A stretch of DNA of 6,873 bases, taken from positions 1 to 6,873 of the forward strand of contig CALEOQ010000026.1 of NCBI GenBank assembly GCA_937910255.1, written 5' to 3'. The notes under the pieces were generated by a model. That model saw only the letters and a list, made by a program, of their open reading frames with translations, was not told where the DNA came from and searched no databases. This DNA comes from an uncultured Caulobacteraceae bacterium (GTDB taxonomy: Bacteria > Pseudomonadota > Alphaproteobacteria > Caulobacterales > Caulobacteraceae). Every line of letters starts with the position of its first letter. Within the stretch, counting starts at the first letter, position 1. This document shows, piece after piece, positions 1 to 6,433 of this stretch. The translations under genes and the position numbers were made by a program.

Positions 1-669
1 CTGGCCGGCGCGGGCGGCGGGGGGGCCCAGCTTGAGCCGCAGCCGGCTCAGCTGGACATCAGTGGTCCGGTCGAAGGGCGCGGCGTTGCGGCCCCGGGTC
101 CAGTCCAGCAGCTGATCCCGGCTGAGCACCCTCTGAGGATGGGTGACCAGGCACATCAGCAGGTCGAACTCCCCGCCGCTCAACTCGATTTCGCGACGGT
201 CTGGCGCCATGAGATCGCGGCTGCCGGAGTCCAGCCGCCAGCCCTCGAAGAGATAGACCTTGGCGCCCCGGCCCGCAGAGCTTGGCGGCGGCGCGGCGCG
301 GGTGCGTCGCAGGATGGCCTTGACCCTGGCCACCAGCTCCCGGGGGTTGAACGGTTTGCCCAGATAGTCGTCGGCGCCGATCTCCAGACCCACCACCCGG
401 TCTATGTCGTCAGCCCGGGCGGTGACCATCAGGATGGCGGTCTCGCCATGGGCGCGCAGGCGGCGGCAGAGCGACAGGCCGTCCTCTCCGGGCAGCATGA
501 GATCGAGCAGAACCAGGTCGATCCGCCGCCGGGCCGCCAGACGGTCATAGGCCGGTACGTCGGGGCAGGCGCCCACCTCGTAGCCCTCGCGCGCCAGCAG
601 CCCGACGGTCAGGTCGCGGATCTCAGAATCGTCCTCGACGACGGCGATGAAGGTGTTGTCTGGGCTCAT
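1..669 (-). CDS. OmpR/PhoB-family response regulator, 3' end cut by window edge
   Basis: This is a cytoplasmic DNA-binding response regulator, phosphorylated by a partner histidine kinase that is not visible here. My translation of the minus strand is open from ATG 669-667 to the left edge, 223 codons without a stop. The receiver domain covers about residues 6-121, with acidic pocket E12-D13-D14, phosphoacceptor D56 in LLDLMLPGEDG, T83 in VTARADD, and K105 in DDYLGKPF. A linker rich in A, P and S follows. The winged-helix domain covers about 137-223 and includes ELSGGEFDLLMCLVTHPQRV and FDRTTDVQLSRLRLKLG. OmpR-family proteins usually run to about 230-245 residues, so only the final wing strand (the RTVRGxGY-type motif) should be missing. 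The last residues, PPAARAG, lie at a G-rich run at the contig edge and could carry a sequencing error. No clear ribosome site precedes ATG 669, but the domain boundary fits this start. It is divergent from the 837 gene, with a likely operator between them. Confidence 0.93.
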   Translation of the reverse strand, partial: MSPDNTFIAVVEDDSEIRDLTVGLLAREGYEVGACPDVPAYDRLAARRRIDLVLLDLMLPGEDGLSLCRRLRAHGETAILMVTARADDIDRVVGLEIGADDYLGKPFNPRELVARVKAILRRTRAAPPPSSAGRGAKVYLFEGWRLDSGSRDLMAPDRREIELSGGEFDLLMCLVTHPQRVLSRDQLLDWTRGRNAAPFDRTTDVQLSRLRLKLGPPAARAGQ

Positions 670-727
670 GACGATGACGGCCAAGCTGCCCGACGCGCGC
701 GCCTTCGCCTAGGCCCCGGAGGCGCGC

Positions 728-765
728 GTTACACTTCGTCACACAGGGCCATGGGGCGGTCACAG
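728..765. promoter_or_regulatory. Tandem GTYACA direct repeats, probable response-regulator operator
   Basis: GTTACAC (728-734), GTCACAC (738-744) and GTCACAG (759-765) are direct repeats whose starts are 10 and 21 bp apart, so all three face the same side of the helix. A degenerate fourth unit, GCCATGG, sits at 748-754. Seven-base units repeated every 10-11 bp are the hallmark of PhoB/OmpR-family binding sites. The array lies in the divergent gap between an OmpR-family regulator and the exported-protein genes. A weak -10-like TCTGAT (785-790) lies where it should if the last repeat occupies the -35 region. The repeats and spacing are seen; binding by the neighbouring regulator is inferred. 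Confidence 0.55.
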
Positions 766-773
766 AGGGGTTT

Positions 774-800
774 CGATGCCGCCTTCTGATGGGGGCATCG
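774..800. repeat. 7-bp perfect inverted repeat, 13-nt spacer
   Basis: CGATGCC (774-780) and GGCATCG (794-800) are exact reverse complements separated by 13 bases. They lie between the GTYACA repeats and the ribosome site of the 837 gene. The repeat could be an operator or a hairpin in the 5' leader. A 7-bp stem in GC-rich DNA can also arise by chance, so no function is assigned. Confidence 0.3.
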
Positions 801-823
801 CTTGACACGCGTCCAACTCACCG

Positions 824-829
824 AAGGAG
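824..829 (+). promoter_or_regulatory. Ribosome binding site deciding the 837 start
   Basis: AAGGAG lies 7 nt before ATG 837. It supports this ATG over the in-frame upstream ATG at 789, which has no such site and would put 16 polar residues in front of the signal peptide. Confidence 0.75.
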
Positions 830-836
830 CCCCGTC

Positions 837-1249
837 ATGTTCAACCGCAACACCATCCTCGCCGCCGGCGCCTGGAGCAGTCTGGCCGCCCTGCTGGTCG
901 CCCTCCCGGCCGAAGCCGGCCAGCACGGACACGCCCGCGTCGTCCAGGGGTCATCTGGCGCAGGCTATGTTCAGTCTCGCCAGGTGAGCCGCCAGCCCGG
1001 CGCGGTCAGCGTGCAGCAGAACGTCCAGACCCATGGCGGCTATGGCGCCGCCCACAGCCGCAACGCCGCCTGGGCCGATGGCCTCTATCAGGGTGGGGCC
1101 AGCCACACCTTCAACAACGGCGCCTCGGCCAGCCGCTCACCACCGTCCAGGACCATGGCGACGGCTCGGTCAGCTACGCCCGCGCCCGCACCGGCCTCCA
1201 GGGTCAAACCTCGACCGCGACCGGCACCGTCCAGCGCCCGCCGCAATAG
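837..1249 (+). CDS. Small secreted protein of unknown function, frame broken by a -1 shift near 1136
   Basis: The N-terminus has a clear Sec signal peptide: M-F-N-R-N, a hydrophobic stretch at about residues 6-24, and probable cleavage after A27 in PAEA-GQ. The mature part is rich in G, S, Q, N and H, with motifs such as SVQQNVQTHGG, ADGLYQGG and HTFNNGASASR. The frame that starts at 837 continues to a TGA at 1296-1298, but after residue 100 it becomes an unconvincing P/R/S-rich tail. The -1 frame from 1136 instead reads LTTVQDHGDGSVSYARAR and ends QRPPQ at TAG 1247-1249, matching the earlier composition. Restoring one C in CGC-CTC near 1136 gives a continuous 137-residue protein, NNGASASRLTTVQDHGDG across the joint. 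I recognise the style (short exported GDGS-type proteins in Caulobacteraceae) but no function. It is probably co-transcribed with the EF-hand gene 45 nt downstream. The shift may be a sequencing error or a real mutation. Confidence 0.7.
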
Positions 1250-1294
1250 ATCGTTCGCCCCCAGATCATTCCACGACTATCACAGGAGCTGCTC

Positions 1295-1717
1295 ATGAAA
1301 CCCCATGTCCTCGTCGCCCTCGGCTTCGCCGTGCTGGCGACGCCCGCCCTCGCCCAGATTCAGCGCCAGGACCCTTTCGCCGATGCGGACACCAACCGTG
1401 ACGGCCAGATCACCCTCGCAGAGTACCAGGCCAGCCGTGCGGCCAGGTTTGACCGCCTTGACCGTGACCGGGACGGCGTCATCCGCATGCAGGACTTCCC
1501 CCGCATCGCCGTTCGGGGCGACCGTGGCGCGGACCTGGAGCGCATGATCTCGGCCGCCGACCGCAATCGCGACGGCGCTCTGACCCGGGAGGAGCTGCTG
1601 GCCTCGCCGCCGGTCGCCTTCGCCATGGCCGACGCCAATGACGACGGGGTTCTGACCGCCGCCGAGCGAGACGCCGCCAAGGCCCGCCTGCAGGACATGC
1701 GCTCGGCGCGGCGTTGA
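1295..1717 (+). CDS. Periplasmic EF-hand calcium-binding protein
   Basis: This is a 140-residue exported protein with a signal peptide (about 1-20, TPALA then Q21) and four EF-hand loops. Loop 32-43 is DTNRDGQITLAE, loop 56-67 DRDRDGVIRMQD, loop 89-100 DRNRDGALTREE, and loop 113-124 DANDDGVLTAAE. Each has acidic or Asn ligands at positions 1, 3 and 5, Gly at 6 and a hydrophobic residue at 8. Position 12 is Glu in three loops and Asp in the second, which often shifts preference or affinity towards Mg. It probably binds calcium in the periplasm as a buffer or sensor; a partner is unknown. AGGAG at 1284-1288 lies 6 nt before the ATG and supports the start. It follows the frameshifted secreted-protein gene closely, with no promoter seen in the 45-nt gap, so it probably shares the promoter downstream of the GTYACA repeats. 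It converges on the porin gene with an 18-nt gap. Confidence 0.9.
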   Translation: MKPHVLVALGFAVLATPALAQIQRQDPFADADTNRDGQITLAEYQASRAARFDRLDRDRDGVIRMQDFPRIAVRGDRGADLERMISAADRNRDGALTREELLASPPVAFAMADANDDGVLTAAERDAAKARLQDMRSARR

Positions 1718-1735
1718 GACCCGGCGCCCCCTCGC

Positions 1736-2869
1736 CTACCAGTCGATGGCGGTGCGCAGGGTCAGCAGGGTCTCGTCTGTGACCCCGGCGATGGCGTCAT
1801 CGATCCGCGCCTGGATCAGGTTGGCCGACAGGCGCAGGCGGGTCGCCGGCAGCCAGTTGATCACCGCGCCATAGGTGGTCATCTCGCCGCCGGCGATCAT
1901 CCCGTCGTTGAGGTCGAGGCGGCTGACCCTGAGGCCGGTCTCCAGGGCGCCGAAGCCGCCCTCGCCCCAGGGGCGATCGGGGCGCACGCGGCCGAACGTG
2001 CCCGAGGCGACGTCATAGGGCCGCGCCTCGCCGGTCCAGCGCCAGGCGATCTGACCCGACCAGCCGGAAAACTGCGGACTGGCCATCGGGCCGTCGTAGT
2101 CGATGACGCCGCCCTCGCCCTGCAGGGTCAGCGGTCCAAGGCCAAGGCCCGCCTCCAGGCCGAAGAACTGCGCCGCGTCGGCGGCGAACCTGCCGGTGTC
2201 CAAGGCCCGCCGAACCCGCGCAGTCTCTGGCCGCTGGGAGAGGCGCACGGTGGGGTCCCAGGACGAGGCGTCCAGGTGATAGGCCGATGCGCCGAGATGG
2301 AGGGTCGCCTCGCCCGGCAGAAGATCGCCATAGCCGCGCAGGGCCACCAGCCGGGCCCCGCCCGCTTCCCCGTCAAGGGCGCTCTCCTCGGCCTCGCCGA
2401 ACACGCCCGCCTGCAGGCCCCACCGCTCACGCGCATAGTTGGCGGCCACGCCCACCCGCCGCCCGGGCGCAAAGGCGCCGGCGAAGGACGACCGTTCCAG
2501 GAACAGGGTCTGGGTGTCGGAGGTCAGGTCCTCATGGGTGACCGGCGGCTTGAAGTGGCCCACGACGAGTTCGAGCGAGGGCGTCGCCTGATGGGCCAGG
2601 GCGACGTCCTGCAGCACGACCTCCGGCCCGCTGAAATCGGCTTCGGCCACATATGAGACGTCGTCGGAGAGATCGCCATCGACCCCCAGATAGAGCCTGC
2701 GCAACTGACCGCCGGTGAAGGTGGAGCTCTCGTCGTCGTTGGCGACCACGGCGTCGAGCTGAACCCGTCCCCTCAGGCCTGGTCCTTCCGCGGCGAGGGC
2801 GGCGGCGGCCAAGGGCGACAGACCAAGGACCAGACCCGTCCCAAGGATCGATGGAATCTTGCAGGGCAT
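1736..2869 (-). CDS. OprO/OprP-type outer-membrane porin
   Basis: This is a 377-residue outer-membrane beta-barrel of the phosphate-selective porin O/P family, letting small, often anionic, solutes into the periplasm. A signal peptide covers about residues 1-27 (AAALAA then E28). Family landmarks are RRLYLGVDGDLSDDVSYVAE (57-76), VGHFKPPVTHEDLTSD (103-118), the FLERS motif at 123-127, and APGRRVGV (134-141). Near the C-terminus is WGEGGFGALETGLRVSRLDL. The protein ends in AIDW; a terminal aromatic residue is the usual Bam-recognition signature. It is somewhat shorter than Pseudomonas OprP but within the family range. Substrate cannot be read from sequence, and phosphate selectivity should not be assumed. 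It is divergent from the siderophore receptor across 144 nt and may share its regulation. The purine-rich GGGAGGA ends directly against the ATG, which is unusually close for a ribosome site. Confidence 0.88.
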   Translation of the reverse strand: MPCKIPSILGTGLVLGLSPLAAAALAAEGPGLRGRVQLDAVVANDDESSTFTGGQLRRLYLGVDGDLSDDVSYVAEADFSGPEVVLQDVALAHQATPSLELVVGHFKPPVTHEDLTSDTQTLFLERSSFAGAFAPGRRVGVAANYARERWGLQAGVFGEAEESALDGEAGGARLVALRGYGDLLPGEATLHLGASAYHLDASSWDPTVRLSQRPETARVRRALDTGRFAADAAQFFGLEAGLGLGPLTLQGEGGVIDYDGPMASPQFSGWSGQIAWRWTGEARPYDVASGTFGRVRPDRPWGEGGFGALETGLRVSRLDLNDGMIAGGEMTTYGAVINWLPATRLRLSANLIQARIDDAIAGVTDETLLTLRTAIDW

Positions 2870-2876
2870 TCCTCCC
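2870..2876 (-). promoter_or_regulatory. Purine-rich ribosome-site-like sequence abutting the porin start
   Basis: On the minus strand GGGAGGA runs straight into ATG 2869, leaving about 1 nt between the GGAGG core and the start codon instead of the usual 5-9. No better in-frame start lies just downstream, and the signal peptide begins properly at this ATG. Spacing of this kind may reduce initiation or may reflect a small sequence error. Confidence 0.4.
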
Positions 2877-2965
2877 TATACAGACGAGATGGCGCCTAAG
2901 CCACAGGGCGCGGATCGCCGCAGTCCGCCGGTCGGAAGGGCTTTGCCGTAGCGCCAGCAACCTGT

Positions 2966-2985
2966 TATTGCGAACGACTTTCATA
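2966..2985. promoter_or_regulatory. Fur-box-like site upstream of the siderophore receptor
   Basis: The minus strand reads TGAAAG-N3-TTCGCAA over 2983-2968. It resembles the Fur-box form TGAGAATCATTCGCAA known from many proteobacteria (comparison from memory). The same pattern recurs before the PepSY gene. This copy ends 30 nt before receptor ATG 3014 and overlaps CATAAT (2982-2987), a 5/6 match to a -10 element, a position suited to repression. It lies about 97 nt upstream of the porin start, so it could also act on that gene. The match is seen; Fur as the binder is inferred. Confidence 0.55.
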
Positions 2986-3013
2986 ATCGCTCGCGACTTC
3001 CAAGGCTTCTCCC

Positions 3014-5170
3014 ATGTCCGCCATCAAGACCCTTCTTTCCGGCGCCAGCGCCCTGGCCTTCGTCCTCACGACCGCCCCTGCCGCCCTGGCCCAGGGCGTC
3101 GAGGTGGACGAACTGGTGGTCACCGGCTCGCAGGTGGAACTGGCGCCGGTCTATGCCGGCGGTCAGGTGGCCCGCGGGGGCCGGGTTGGCCTGTTCGGCG
3201 CCCTGGACGTGATGGACACGCCGTTTTCGGCCACCAACTACACCGAGGAGCTGGTGCGCAACCAGCAGGCCACCGGCGTCGGCGACGTGCTGAAGAACGA
3301 GCCCACGGTGCGCGTGGCCAAGGGCTTCGGCAACTTCCAGGAGCTCTATGTCGTCCGCGGCTTCCCGGTCTATTCCGACGACATGACCTATAACGGCGTC
3401 TACGGCATCCTGCCCCGGCAGTTCGTGGCCGCCGAGCTGATCGAGCGGCTGGAAGTCTTCCGCGGCGCCAACTCCTTCCTGAACGGCGCGGCCCCCGGCG
3501 GCAGCGGCATTGGCGGCGCCTTCAACCTGGCGCCCAAGCGTGCGCCGCAGGATCCGCTGACCCGGGCGACGGTCGGTTATGCCAACGAAAGCGCCCTCTA
3601 TGGCGCCCTGGACGTGGCCCGCCGCTTTGGCGCGGCCAAGGACGTCGGCGTGCGGCTGAACCTGGTCAAACGGGACGGCGAGACCTCGGTCGCCGACCAG
3701 GACCGTGACCTGTCCGTCGCCGCCCTGGGCATGGACTATGATGGCGAGCGCCTGCGCTTCTCCGCCGACCTTGGGTTCCAGGACCATCGGATCGACGCCC
3801 CCCGTCCCAGCGTCACGCCCAGCGGCGCCGTGCCGGCCGCCCCGTCCGCCGACGGCAACTTCGCCCAGCCCTGGACCTTCACCGACGAGCGCCAGCTGTT
3901 TGGCGTGGTGCGCGGCGAATTCGACCTGAACGCCAATGTCTCGCTCTGGGCCGCCCTGGGCGGTCGCGATGGCGAGGAGGAAAACGTGCTGGCCAATCCC
4001 ACCGCCGCGGCGGACGGGACCACCAGCGCCTACCGCTTCGACAACCGCCGCGAGGACGAGATCATCTCGGCCGACGCCGGCGCCCGGGCCGACTTCACCA
4101 CCGGCGGCCTGGAGCATCGCGTCGTGGTCTCGGCCTCGGCGATCCAGTCGAAGTCCCGCAACGCCTACGCCTTCTCCAACTTCGCGGGGTTCGCCGGCGA
4201 CCTCTACAATCCCGTCGCCGTCGCCCCGCCCACGCCGGACTTCTTCGTCGGCGGCGTGCTGTCCGACCCTGGCGTGACCGAGGAGGTCGACAACCGCAGC
4301 CTGGCCGTCGCCGACATGGTCACCCTGATGGATGGCCGCCTGATCGCCACCCTGGGCGCCCGTTATCAGGAGATCGAGACCACCTCGTTCGACTACAATT
4401 CCGGCCTGCAGATTTCGCAGTATTCAGACGACGCCATCACCCCGGCCGTCGGCCTGGTGTTCAAGCCCAGCGACGCCGTCTCGGTCTACGCCAACTATGC
4501 CGAGGCCCTGACGCCCGGCCAGATCGCGCCAACCGCAGTCGGCGGCGTCCCGATCCTCAACCCCGGCGAGATCACCGCGCCGTTCCGCAGCAAGCAGTAC
4601 GAGGCCGGCGTCAAATACGACGGCGGGACCTTCGGCGGCACGGTGTCCCTGTTCAGCATCAGCCAGCCCAGCGCCATCATCGACAACCTCCGCTTCGTGG
4701 TCGATGGCGAGCAGGTCAATCAGGGGATCGAGCTCAGCGCCTATGGCGAGCCGGTCCCGGGCCTGCGGGTTCTGGGCGGTGCGACCTTCGTCGACGCCGA
4801 GCGCAAGCGCACGGAGGGGGGAACCTTCGACGGCAAGACGGCCATCGGCGTTCCGGAATTCCAAGCCAACCTCAACGTCGAATACGACCTGCCCGTCGCG
4901 CCGGGCCTGACGGTGGATGGGCGCGTCGTCCACACCGGCTCGCAATATGTGAACGCCGCCAACACGGTGAGCCTGGACGCCTGGACCCGCCTGGACCTGG
5001 GCGCCCGCTACAGCCTGGACGTCTCAGGCCGGCCCGTCACCCTGCGCGCGCGGGTGGAAAACGTCACGGACGAGAACGACTGGCTGTCGGCCGGCGGCTA
5101 TCCGGGCGCCAACTATCTGGTGCTGGGCGCGCCGCGCACCTTCGTCGTGTCGGCCTCGGTGGATTTCTGA
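3014..5170 (+). CDS. TonB-dependent siderophore receptor
   Basis: This is a 718-residue outer-membrane receptor for active uptake of a ferric siderophore, powered by TonB-ExbB-ExbD. A signal peptide covers about 1-26 (APAALA then Q27). A TonB-box-like VDELVVTG lies at 31-38. The plug domain spans about 62-178 and includes DVMDTPFSATNYTEELVRNQ from residue 65, ELYVVRGFPV, IERLEVFRG (143-151) and a GGSGIGGAFNLAPKRA close. The remainder is a 22-strand type barrel with typical segments such as ERQLFGVVRGEFDL, SVYANYAEALTPGQ and RARVENVTDENDW. It ends YLVLGAPRTFVVSASVDF, with a terminal Phe. The layout matches the siderophore-receptor subfamily that includes FhuE- and FcuA-like proteins, perhaps for hydroxamate siderophores; the ligand is not determinable here. 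Only a weak AAGG (3002-3005) precedes the ATG, but the signal peptide fits. It is full length, divergent from the porin, and followed by the PepSY gene. Confidence 0.95.
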   Translation: MSAIKTLLSGASALAFVLTTAPAALAQGVEVDELVVTGSQVELAPVYAGGQVARGGRVGLFGALDVMDTPFSATNYTEELVRNQQATGVGDVLKNEPTVRVAKGFGNFQELYVVRGFPVYSDDMTYNGVYGILPRQFVAAELIERLEVFRGANSFLNGAAPGGSGIGGAFNLAPKRAPQDPLTRATVGYANESALYGALDVARRFGAAKDVGVRLNLVKRDGETSVADQDRDLSVAALGMDYDGERLRFSADLGFQDHRIDAPRPSVTPSGAVPAAPSADGNFAQPWTFTDERQLFGVVRGEFDLNANVSLWAALGGRDGEEENVLANPTAAADGTTSAYRFDNRREDEIISADAGARADFTTGGLEHRVVVSASAIQSKSRNAYAFSNFAGFAGDLYNPVAVAPPTPDFFVGGVLSDPGVTEEVDNRSLAVADMVTLMDGRLIATLGARYQEIETTSFDYNSGLQISQYSDDAITPAVGLVFKPSDAVSVYANYAEALTPGQIAPTAVGGVPILNPGEITAPFRSKQYEAGVKYDGGTFGGTVSLFSISQPSAIIDNLRFVVDGEQVNQGIELSAYGEPVPGLRVLGGATFVDAERKRTEGGTFDGKTAIGVPEFQANLNVEYDLPVAPGLTVDGRVVHTGSQYVNAANTVSLDAWTRLDLGARYSLDVSGRPVTLRARVENVTDENDWLSAGGYPGANYLVLGAPRTFVVSASVDF

Positions 5171-5189
5171 TCAGCCGCGTTAGGACAGC

Positions 5190-5220
5190 GGGGCGCGACG
5201 GCAAGGTTCGTTGCGTCCCC
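5190..5220 (+). terminator. Stem-loop after the receptor gene, terminator-like without a T-tract
   Basis: GGGGCGCGAC (5190-5199) pairs with GTTGCG and CCCC (5210-5220) to give about 10 pairs, with one bulged T (5216) and one G-U pair, around a 10-nt loop. It begins 19 nt after the receptor stop. No run of T follows, so intrinsic termination is doubtful. It may protect the receptor mRNA 3' end or give partial read-through into the PepSY gene. Confidence 0.35.
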
Positions 5221-5237
5221 GTCCAGAAACCCCTAGT

Positions 5238-5253
5238 TGAAAGCTATTCGCAA
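5238..5253 (+). promoter_or_regulatory. Second Fur-box-like site, upstream of the PepSY gene
   Basis: TGAAAG-CTA-TTCGCAA on the plus strand shares all 13 defined positions with the site at 2968-2983. It ends 31 nt before ATG 5285, against 30 nt for the receptor copy. The site covers most of the alternative TTG start at 5237, so that start is unlikely. The shared motif and distance are seen; co-regulation by iron through Fur is inferred. Confidence 0.5.
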
Positions 5254-5284
5254 CCGCAGCCCGCTGTCCGCAAGCCGCTCTCTC

Positions 5285-6433
5285 ATGACCCGAAACACCG
5301 TCCGCGCCTGGTCTGTCGTCCACAAATGGACCAGTCTCGTCTCGACGGCCTTCATGCTGATGCTCTGCATCACCGGCCTGCCGCTGATCTTTCACCACGA
5401 GATCGACGAAGCGCTGGAGACCCACGGGGCCTACGAGGCGCCGCCGCTGGGCACGCCGACGCTCAGCCTGGACACCATGCTGGCCACGGCCCTGGCCGAC
5501 CGCGGTGGCGAAGTCCCGCTCTATCTGAGCTTCGATGAAGACCGCCCGGTGGTGAACTTCACCACCGGTCCGCAGCCAGGCGCCACGGACAAGGAGATGC
5601 ACTTCGCCTCCTTCGACTGGACCAGCGCCACGGCCCTGCCGCCTCACCCGGAGGGCGGGGTGATGGACTTCATCCTGAAGCTGCACACCGACATGTTCCT
5701 GGGCCTGCCCGGCATGCTGTTCCTGGGCGTCATGGGGCTGGTGGTGTTCGCCGCCATCGTGTCCGGAGTCGTCCTCTATGCGCCCTTCATGCGCAAGCTG
5801 GACTTCGGCGTGGTGCGCGTGTCCCGATCATCGCGGGTCAAATGGCTCGACTATCACAACCTGCTGGGCGTGGTGACGGTGGCCTGGCTCAGCGTCGTGA
5901 CCCTGACCGGCACGATCAACACCCTCTCCACCCCGATCATCGAGCTGTGGCAGGCCGACCAGCTGGCGGAGATGACGGCGCCGTATAAGGGCCTGCCGCC
6001 GGCGCGGGCCGAGGCCTCGATCCAGGAGGCGGTGGACACCGCCCTGGCCGCCGCGCCGGGCATGCGCGTGCAGTTCGTCGCCTTCCCGGGCGTCGCCTAC
6101 TCCACCGAGCACCACTACGCGGTCTTCATGCAGGGGGCGACGCCGCTCACCAAGCACCTGCTGACGCCGGCCCTGATCGACGCGCGCAGTGGCGAGCTGG
6201 CCGCCATCCGGCCGATGCCCTGGTACGCCCAGGCCCTGCTGCTGTCGGGGCCCCTGCACTTCGGCGACTATGGCGGCCTGCCGCTGAAGATCCTCTGGGC
6301 CCTGCTCGACATCGCCACCATCGTGGTCCTGGCCAGCGGACTCTACCTGTGGCTCAGCCGCAGGCGCGCGCCGGCCACCGATCCGGTGGTCGCCCAGCTT
6401 CGCGATCGGCCTGCCCTGGCGCCGGCCGAATGA
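5285..6433 (+). CDS. PepSY-associated transmembrane protein, putative siderophore-iron reductase
   Basis: This is a 382-residue inner-membrane protein of the PepSY-associated TM family (PiuB/FsrB-like), often encoded beside siderophore receptors and thought to help release or reduce iron in the periplasm. Four hydrophobic segments lie near 17-36, 143-167, 193-214 and 334-357. Between the first two and the last two are periplasmic-type regions, including a PepSY-like stretch at about 60-118. Conserved histidines that could bind heme are H13 in VVHKWTSL, H37/H38 in LIFHHEID, H134 in LHTDMFLG, H191 in DYHNLLG, and H325 in LHFGDYGG. I chose ATG 5285 because the family begins with a short basic leader and WSxVHKW. 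The longer TTG start at 5237 would overlap the Fur-like box. No good ribosome site is seen. It follows the receptor by 114 nt and overlaps the next gene by four bases (ATGA). Family membership is firm; reductase activity is inferred. Confidence 0.9.
   Translation: MTRNTVRAWSVVHKWTSLVSTAFMLMLCITGLPLIFHHEIDEALETHGAYEAPPLGTPTLSLDTMLATALADRGGEVPLYLSFDEDRPVVNFTTGPQPGATDKEMHFASFDWTSATALPPHPEGGVMDFILKLHTDMFLGLPGMLFLGVMGLVVFAAIVSGVVLYAPFMRKLDFGVVRVSRSSRVKWLDYHNLLGVVTVAWLSVVTLTGTINTLSTPIIELWQADQLAEMTAPYKGLPPARAEASIQEAVDTALAAAPGMRVQFVAFPGVAYSTEHHYAVFMQGATPLTKHLLTPALIDARSGELAAIRPMPWYAQALLLSGPLHFGDYGGLPLKILWALLDIATIVVLASGLYLWLSRRRAPATDPVVAQLRDRPALAPAE

Noticed and set aside
139..789. 216-codon plus-strand frame opposite the response regulator
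   Set aside because: It is the exact antisense of the regulator codons; the minus strand carries all the receiver and winged-helix motifs.
802..807. TTGACA, perfect -35 consensus
   Set aside because: A -10 at normal spacing would fall on the ribosome binding site at 824-829, leaving no leader, and no -10-like sequence is present there.
1250..1298. Extension of the 837 gene to TGA 1296-1298, overlapping the EF-hand ATG by ATGA
   Set aside because: The overlap mimics translational coupling, but the tail before it is in the wrong frame after the 1136 shift, and the EF-hand gene has its own good ribosome site.
2981..4117. 378-codon open frame on the minus strand across the receptor gene
   Set aside because: It is antisense to a complete, well-recognised receptor, has Gly/Val/Ala/His/Gln-rich shadow composition, and no domain. 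Long antisense frames are expected in GC-rich DNA.
5237..5284. TTG start giving a 398-residue PepSY protein
   Set aside because: It has no ribosome site, lies within the Fur-like motif, and adds 16 polar residues ahead of the normal family N-terminus at ATG 5285.
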